From: Axinella damicornis
Taxonomy: Eukaryota > Porifera > Demospongiae > Axinellida > Axinellidae
Reading direction: 5' to 3'
Length of the DNA: 64,000 bases
NCBI GenBank assembly: GCA_963931865.1
Contig: OZ007508.1
Coordinates: 3,410,081-3,474,080, forward strand
Below, piece by piece: positions 57,568 through 64,000 of the stretch. The notes under the pieces are model-generated. The model saw only the letters and a list, made by a program, of their open reading frames with translations. It made no database searches and had not been told where the DNA came from. The translations under genes were made by a program, and so were the position numbers. The first letter of the stretch is position 1. Each line of letters starts with the position of its first letter.

Positions 57568-59923
57568 ATGGAGTTGTCAACGGTTCTTGTGTATACAGCA
57601 GCGTCGCTGCTACTCGTTGTGTTCGGAGCCTGGGTGGCAGTCACATTTTACCTTCTCCGGCTCCACAAGAAATACGCCCACATCCCTTCACCAAAGATGC
57701 CAAGGTGGGCTTACGTTTTTTTTAATTATTTTTGTATGTGTGCACATGTGTGCAGTTACTATTGCGCAGGTCCAGATGATTAGTAGTCATTGTACCGGCG
57801 TTTATTTAGGTATTTTTTCTTCGCTATGACTGATCACGAGGTTCAAAGTTCGACGTAGTGCTTATAAAAGTAGCTATTTCGGACACTATCAAGCGGTGAA
57901 TGCGGATCCAACACAGCTATAGATATTATTCTACCGTATACGTATAGTTGGTACGTTTTTATTCCTGAATTTAGCTACAAAGATACTTTTAAGTATATGC
58001 ACTGAATGACATAATACACTTCGGTCATGCAGCTGTAAAGTACTTCTGTACCTTGACTAGACTCCATTATTATTGGAACCTGCAAAAATAGGTTGTCCTA
58101 CTTCAAAATCGGTATTATCATCTGCATTTTGGATGCTCGTCTGGGCTATTTTCCTTGGTTTTATGTCGTAAATATAGATGAGAAAGAGAAATGGGCCAAG
58201 TGTTGAGCCTTGCAGCACCCCAAGGTCACATGTTGTCTGCATGGGAGGATGCACCATTTACAGTGCATGTGGTGTCTCTCAGCCAAGCTTAAGTACTTAT
58301 GAATATTAATAGTTCAAAACAAGGATCCAATCCAAGTTAAATCCCTCAAAGAAATCAAGTGTTTGGTCTCGGCTCTATCACACAAATTGCTTGAAATATT
58401 TGGAACAGAAATTGGTGCAATCAAGATTTCCTGGCTGAAATCCGGCTAATTAGCCAATGGACAGTTAGCTATACAGCCAATAAGAGATCTTTAGCTATAG
58501 CTACTTGTAGGGTTGCAGAAATGATGGCAAAATAGGTAAGAGAGATATAAATAATAGGTCCCGAATCAACAATCTGTTGACTATAACTAAAATTGTAGAC
58601 GGTGAACTCTCGCTGACTGTTGTAGTGGAGAAATCTTATAAGAGCAGCCGGTTTCTAATTATGGAAATATGGTAATTATTCTTGTGATGACCTTTAGTGT
58701 GCCCTGGGAATTAATTTTGTCGACTGTGGCACTTTCTGCAGCTTCTACTTTGGCCACTCATCTACTATACATGCACTGATCAAGGAAGAATTGCCATTCC
58801 ACGACGCTTTCTTTGAATGGTGAGTTAGTTTGTCAAGAGTCTTCCCATGCATAACAGCCTTTTGAATACTGAATATTTAGCCTCATTCCCAGGCTGTCGA
58901 GTTTGCTTGTTCATTAGAACCTCTATAATCAGGATACCATTCGGGAACAATAGAAATTCAGGAGTTTTGTCATTTGTAAAGAAGTTGTCCTTGTCCGTTG
59001 TAAAGAAGTTGTCCTTGTCCGTTGTAAAGAGAGGTGTTTCCCTGTTACAGAGAGTCCACTATCAGAGGTTTTACTGTATTGCTTGACAGGAAAATGTAAG
59101 GGAGTAGGATTGCTAATTGAAAGTGATGATTAAACAACTATGTAAGCAGGTGCTTTAACATGCAGACTTTGATTACTTTGCTGCCCAACAATACAGAGAG
59201 TTGAACACCATAACTTTGAGTATGGTTTTTTGCCTTAAGACGCTCCTTTGACTGGCATGGATGCAAAGTGATGCAGTTTGCTTGCAACCTATTTCGAATC
59301 TGATTACAACATTTGGACGTTGCATGTGTGGACATTGTATGGCTGTTACTAAGTGGTTGTTATCTATATAATAATCATGCGACACAATTGTCATTCATAC
59401 AAGATGCATCTGAGCAGCATCACTCACCACCCATGTTAAACTGTACAAGTTTCGTTGTGTAAGCACCTCTCACGATTGTTGGGTTGCAACACTATGTATA
59501 CTGAAAATGAGAAGGGTTGTTTTAAACAGGCTGTAGTCGCCTCAGTTGCATCTCGGCGCCTCTTTGGTGATCAAGGAATGAGCACACAAGTGCAGCCTAC
59601 TTTGATCCTGTTAGTAGCTACCGGATAGGAAAACCTAGGTCTATTGAGATATCCTAGGTCAAGTTCTTTTACACTGCTTAATGGACCACCTGGTCCTCCA
59701 ACAGACATACAAGCTAAGTCAGGTACCTATAATTATGAAACGTTAGAAGTGAAGCCACACAACATTTGTGCTTGTGTGCTCATTCCTTGATCACCACAGT
59801 GGAGGAGGCACTCAGATGCAACTATGGTGACCAGAGCCTGGTTAAAACAACCCTTTTCTCTTTACAGTGATATACATACTGGCTAGATTCGGTGGAGTGT
59901 GTGATTGGTTGACAGGAGAGGGT

Positions 59924-59963
<40 letters not shown>

Positions 59964-62900
59964 GTAGGCCAGGGTGGATGTTTCCATTACTAAATACCAC
60001 CCATGCATGCAGTAGGGTCTCTGTTGGCACATGTGTGTGCATGAGGCAGGTTGATAACTTGATATACCATGAAACCTACCATGATTGAAAGTGACTAAAG
60101 TGTTTCTGTTTGATGCAATATGTGCTCAATGAAATCAGCAACAACAAGCGTGGGATGTGCACTTGCTTTGATGCAAAGACTGTACAATTGTGGGGTCTCT
60201 TGAGAATATAGAAAGTACATCTCTATTTACTAACAGAGGTCTTAGATCACTCATTTAATAAGTGAAGGCTTTTCACCGATTTCATTTACAGGGTTAGCTA
60301 ACACCAAGGTGCCTTGCTGCTTTGGCATGTCATTCTCTGGATTTAGCCGTGGATGTTACAGTAGCTTTGTGGTTGCGGTTGCAGAAGATAGAAGATTACA
60401 ATACATTGATTATGATTATCAAAGTTGTTCCCTGCATCAGGTATGAGGAATGTGGTCCAGTGTTCGTGGTCTTCCTAGTCCATTTCCCCCTCGTGGTTAC
60501 CATGAACCCGGATGACATTAAGGTCTGCCTCAGTTAATAATTATTACAATCCACAACACTAAGAAAATGGTTGAAACATACAAATTATGTAGGTCATGCA
60601 AAGTTGTACACTGTACACTCCCATGTGACTAGATATATGTTTTGGGTGGTGAGACATCACACTTGCTGTGCATTACTGGCATGTTGGCACATGCTTGTGT
60701 GTGAGGCAGGTTGGTATCATGAAACCTATCACGATTGAAAATGCTAAAGTGTTTCTCTTTGATGCAATTATGTATGTGCTAGCATACATCTATGGTCTCC
60801 ACCTGATGGTATGTTGGCACATGGTATAGGTTGATATTATATCCAACCTGCCATGTGCCAACATGGTAGGTTTCATGGTATTACCATGAAACCTACCACG
60901 ATTGAAAATGACAAATTAGTATCATGGTAGGTTTGACTTTATAAAGTTGATGCAATTATGTGCTAGCATGTCATATACGGTCTCCATCTATCCATGCACT
61001 GACAAAGAAGTCCTACACAGTGTTTATCATGTGATGTAGAATTCAAAATATTGAAAGTGCATTCATAGAGTTCATTGGATAATTTCTTGCTATAGGAAGA
61101 TCCCTCCAAGTCTGTTATAAGCCTTCCTAGTACCGTTGTTAAGCATCCTTCTCAGAACATCATACGTATACACTATGCGTCATCACCTGATGCATATGAA
61201 TGTATACTTGTGCGATCAGCTGACAATCATCCCCTCCTGACTTCTCACACTCCATGGATGTTTGACACTGTGATCCAGATCTCCTGATGCCATTTCCTGG
61301 TTTCTGTTGCTGCAAACAATGAAATACTGGTCATAACTTGCAACTGTAGGAAGAAACGTCTTTGCAACATCATTTTGAACAAAGGGCACCTAATAAGCTT
61401 ATGTATGTACTGAGCACCCCCCAGGGTAAATAAAGGTGATAGTTGTCAGGGGGTGGGGTGGGAGAAATCTTAGGGGATTTTTGGTGATCAAGAAACCCTT
61501 TTGTACCTTGTCATGTGCCCTGTTAATGGCTGGAAAGTTGAGTGATTTGGTAGCTTTTTTTATTGTAGAGTCAGTAGACTATGTAATTATGCATATGTAG
61601 GGTGCATCCCTGACACCCAATGTATAATCTCAAAAATGGTCAACTAAGTGGTTCCTGACTTTTAAGGAATGTTCACTCTAATGTAAGGACTTTAGTCAGT
61701 TTAGTTTGTAAGAGTTCAATTCACCCAACAGTGCAGAGTTTAAATTTCCATTCAATATTAATTTTTGAGTTAAAAATTTTGAGTAAAAATTTCTCTTTCA
61801 TATGTGTTGCTGTACAGAAGGTGATGATGCAACAGCAGCTTAGCAAACCTTTGTGGTTTTATGCGCAAATGCAAGTACTCCTTGGTGAAAGGTTAGCAGC
61901 ACGTAACCAAGGTAGCAGTCACACTATTGTGTATTTCCACGTTGGTGGTGGTGCATGGGGATTCTGTATGGTATATTGTATATGCAAGTGTGCCATGGAA
62001 GCCAATTAAATATCGAAGTGAGATGGTTCAAAAGAGTGACCGTTATAGCCAAATTATGTGCAAGAAGACTATAGAGAACTGTTGGGGACTATTTATTCTG
62101 CTAGCAAGAATTCGAAGTTGTTTTTGTCTCGTGGATTATACTAGTCTGGTGTGTACTTGTGATGAGGTCTTAATAAGTGCAAACCAAATTAGCATCAGTA
62201 TACAATGCAACCTCCTACAGGCTTGCTGGGAAGGGATTGGTCAGCGTTAGGGAGTGTGCTTCATGGAAACCAAGACGAAAGCGTTACGAACCTGCATTTC
62301 ACAAGAAGTAAGTTCTATACCAGCTATGATAAACTTACATAGAACCATATAGTTATGCAAGCTAGGTGGAGATGATGTTGTGGTATGGTATATAAGTCTT
62401 GTATTGCAGGAAAATGGAGTTCTTAGTAGTCTTGGTTTAGAGAGTAGGCCATTCTACAAGTAGCTCTGTAGTCACCATCACTTGGTGTTCATAAATCATT
62501 GCAGCTATCTGAAGGGCCTTGTACCAACATTCAATGAGTATGTTGGCAAGTTGGTGGAAAAACTGAGGCCTCTTGCTGATGGGAAGACACAAGTACCAAT
62601 GAAGAAGGAGCTATCCATGTTGATTGTCTCTGCTGTTGGCAAGGTGATGCATGCATATGAATATTGCCAAGGGAGATATGAACGATGCTAACGAATTAAA
62701 CGGACATCCAGAATTTGGATTTCCATCAGACTTAGCTAATGCTCTGCATTGCATACAATTACTTGCTGGTAGGTCTATGGACAATAAGTTTGTATATCTC
62801 TTGCTCTAGCAACAAGAAATTAGGATTCCGAAAATAGTACTAGCTACCAACAGCAGTATTACAATGTAGATAGATGTGCATGTATTCCTATGTCAGCAGC

Positions 62901-63991
62901 ACTTTTGGCTGTGAGTGCTAACTTAATTGATTTGCAGAGAACGAAATTAGTTCCTTATTACAGGGAATCTAAATTGCAGTTGGACTAATTTCGGCTATTG
63001 ATAGTGCATGTGTCAATACATAGGTTGCAATGGACGAAGACTTTGGCAGTCGGACTTGGTCTGATCAGGAACTTGGTCTCAAAAATAGTACAAGTGGTGG
63101 AATGATAACCTTTCTGAGCTACCATTCCCTGAAAGGAGTTCGTCAAGCTGTCTTCAATCCATTTCTGCAGGTATGTTGATACAAGTTTCACTCACATGTA
63201 CAGCAAGTCTTAGAATTCCGAATATGAATTTGAATGTGAAAAATATACCACGATTTACCTGTATGTAGATACACTTAGCTATGTTAACTATGTAGATATT
63301 CAGATACATTTATAACTATGCAGATACACTTAACTATGCAGATATAATTATGCAGATACACTAAATTATGCAGATTCACTTAATTATGCAGATACGATTA
63401 ACTATAGACTATCAGACTGGACCGATGTTCACAGCCAGTTAGCTACATAGCATTACTCATATTATAGTTAACTTAATCATAAACTGAGGAATACGGTACA
63501 AGCCAAGAATATGTTATGAGTTTGCTGTCGTGACCCATACCATGAATATAGGCATCTATACTGCATAGCTGAGGTACTACAACCTTGATGTGAATTAGCT
63601 TAAATGATTGACAGCCTAATTTTCAATCTTCTTTTTTGTTAGACTTTGCATGGCATCATTCTAATCACTCCTTCCGAGTCAAGGGAACCAAAGTTAAACT
63701 TCCATATCCAATAAACATTATACTATATTTAACTACTGAAGTTATAATAATCGATGGATGCTGTTTAAGAAACAGAAGGTTGCATCATGTATGCATCTTT
63801 TTCATTTTACAAAAATCTTGTTTACCGTATTTTACAACTATAGTATTGGAACCGACGTGAAGCTGAGAGCTATCGAGAAACAGCTAGAGCAATCAGAGCC
63901 ATTGGTAGAGATGTCGTTCACCGGAAGATCAAAGCTATCAACAATGGAGAGATGTCTAAGGATATTCTCTCCATGATGCTTCAGTCAGCCT
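57568..63991 (+). CDS. Cytochrome P450, CYP46 (cholesterol 24-hydroxylase)-like, 5' part
   Basis: Eight exons in phase, running off the right edge: 57568-57704, 58742-58819, 60441-60522, 61818-61891, 62221-62307, 62505-62643, 63024-63170 and 63844-63991 (297 codons plus one base). CYP46 enzymes are ER haem monooxygenases acting on sterols. Seen: an N-terminal membrane anchor (VLVYTAASLLLVVFGAWVAV), a proline hinge (YAHIPSPKMPSFYFGH), CGPVFVVFLVHFPLVVTMNP, VLLGER, the helix C region with WxxxR (WKPRRKRYEPAFH), YLKGLVPTFNEYVGKLVEKL, and SYRETARAIRAIGRDVVHRK with SKDILSMMLQSA. The I-helix, ExxR and haem Cys lie beyond the window. The match to CYP46 is by order and spacing of these blocks; substrate is not predictable. 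A possible relic or alternative exon lies at 62670-62767. Confidence 0.9.
58057..58257 (-). mobile_element. LINE reverse-transcriptase fragment
   Basis: The minus strand reads GVLQGSTLGPFLFLIYIYDI and, further on, NADDNTDF, matching the QGSxLGPxLFxIYxND and FADD motifs of non-LTR reverse transcriptases, with the usual spacing between them. About 66 residues only; the catalytic YADD-type box has Asn in its first position. It lies in P450 intron 1. Confidence 0.75.
59490..59882. mobile_element. MITE with GGGTTGTTTTAAAC arms, second copy
   Basis: Left GAGAAGGGTTGTTTTAAACA, right GGTTAAAACAACCCTTTTCTC..TTTACAGTGATATA. Inner arms share TCCTTGATCACC and GTGTGCTCATTCC with the copy at 53631-54071. 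It lies in P450 intron 2. Confidence 0.8.
59927..59961 (+). repeat. Poly-G run (35)
   Basis: Uninterrupted G tract in P450 intron 2, one of about sixteen runs of 19 or more G or C in the window. Confidence 0.9.
60040..60980. repeat. Dispersed repeats around CATGAAACCTACCA
   Basis: The block CATGAAACCTACCAYGATTGAAA followed by TGTTTCTSTTTGATGCAATWATGTG (each under 25 bp as degenerate words) occurs at about 60068, 60716 and 60885. At 60863-60899 GGTAGGTTTCATGGTA meets its complement to form a palindrome. Confidence 0.6.
62670..62767 (+). other. Possible relic or alternative P450 exon
   Basis: Open frame GDMNDANELNGHPEFGFPSD then LANALHCIQLLA, ending at the donor G|GTAGGT. Content resembles the CYP46 segment after the position reached by exon 62505-62643. 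It is out of frame with that exon unless a 28-base intron (62644-62671) is assumed, and its end phase does not match exon 63024. Confidence 0.35.
63265..63408. repeat. Imperfect AACTATGCAGATACACTT minisatellite
   Basis: Seven or so degenerate 16-19-bp units containing TATGCAGATAC, in a P450 intron. Confidence 0.8.
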
Positions 63992-64000
63992 GTAAGTCAT

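Noticed and set aside
61081..61287. Open stretch after an acceptor in a P450 intron
   Set aside because: Product does not resemble P450, and exons 60522 and 61818 join directly in phase.

Overview
The window looks like animal nuclear DNA. It has multi-exon genes with GT-AG introns, a SHANK-type scaffold gene, a plasma-membrane Ca2+ ATPase-like gene, a tropomodulin gene and a CYP46-type cytochrome P450 gene. Dense small inverted-repeat transposons, long poly-G/poly-C tracts and compact introns fit an early-branching invertebrate; a sponge is my best guess, but that is inference. One 200-base run of N (18640-18839) is an assembly gap.

Layout. About 80-10361, minus strand: the first two thirds of a PMCA-like P-type ATPase, leaving the window at the left edge. 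Its 5.6-kb first intron holds at least three small transposons and, on the same strand, a previously unrecognised six-exon gene (6346-8523, 259 codons). 11653-27764, minus: a complete SHANK gene with SPN/FERM-like N-terminus, ankyrin repeats, SH3, PDZ, a long proline-rich exon with a Homer-type PPxxF motif, and a C-terminal SAM domain. 30300-37400: a cluster of four related genes for a small secreted protein (one intact on plus, one intact on minus, one frameshifted, one truncated), with shared TATA promoters, a 39-bp minisatellite and an inverted duplication. 38817-39823, minus: part of an unrecognised gene seen as three phase-compatible exons. 41570-43210: a compound minisatellite/GT-microsatellite. 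43710-51263, plus: a complete tropomodulin gene (344 codons) with a possible alternative first exon. 52193-57275: nested inverted-repeat transposons. 57568 to the right edge, plus: the first eight exons of a CYP46-like P450, with a LINE reverse-transcriptase relic in intron 1.

The genes do not form an operon or pathway. SHANK (postsynaptic/cortical scaffold), tropomodulin (actin pointed-end capping) and PMCA (membrane Ca2+ export) are all membrane-cortex or cytoskeleton proteins, but their adjacency here is probably incidental.

The most unusual observations are: the PMCA-like protein has lost the phosphorylated aspartate (SEKNGIL where SDKTGTL is expected); the secreted-protein cluster shows gene birth and death with conserved promoters and signal peptides; two unrecognised genes are supported by phase-compatible splice junctions; and many copies of a short hairpin repeat with TAGCCTCGTTCCCAGGC ends are spread across the window, some as solo hairpins and some as the ends of longer elements.
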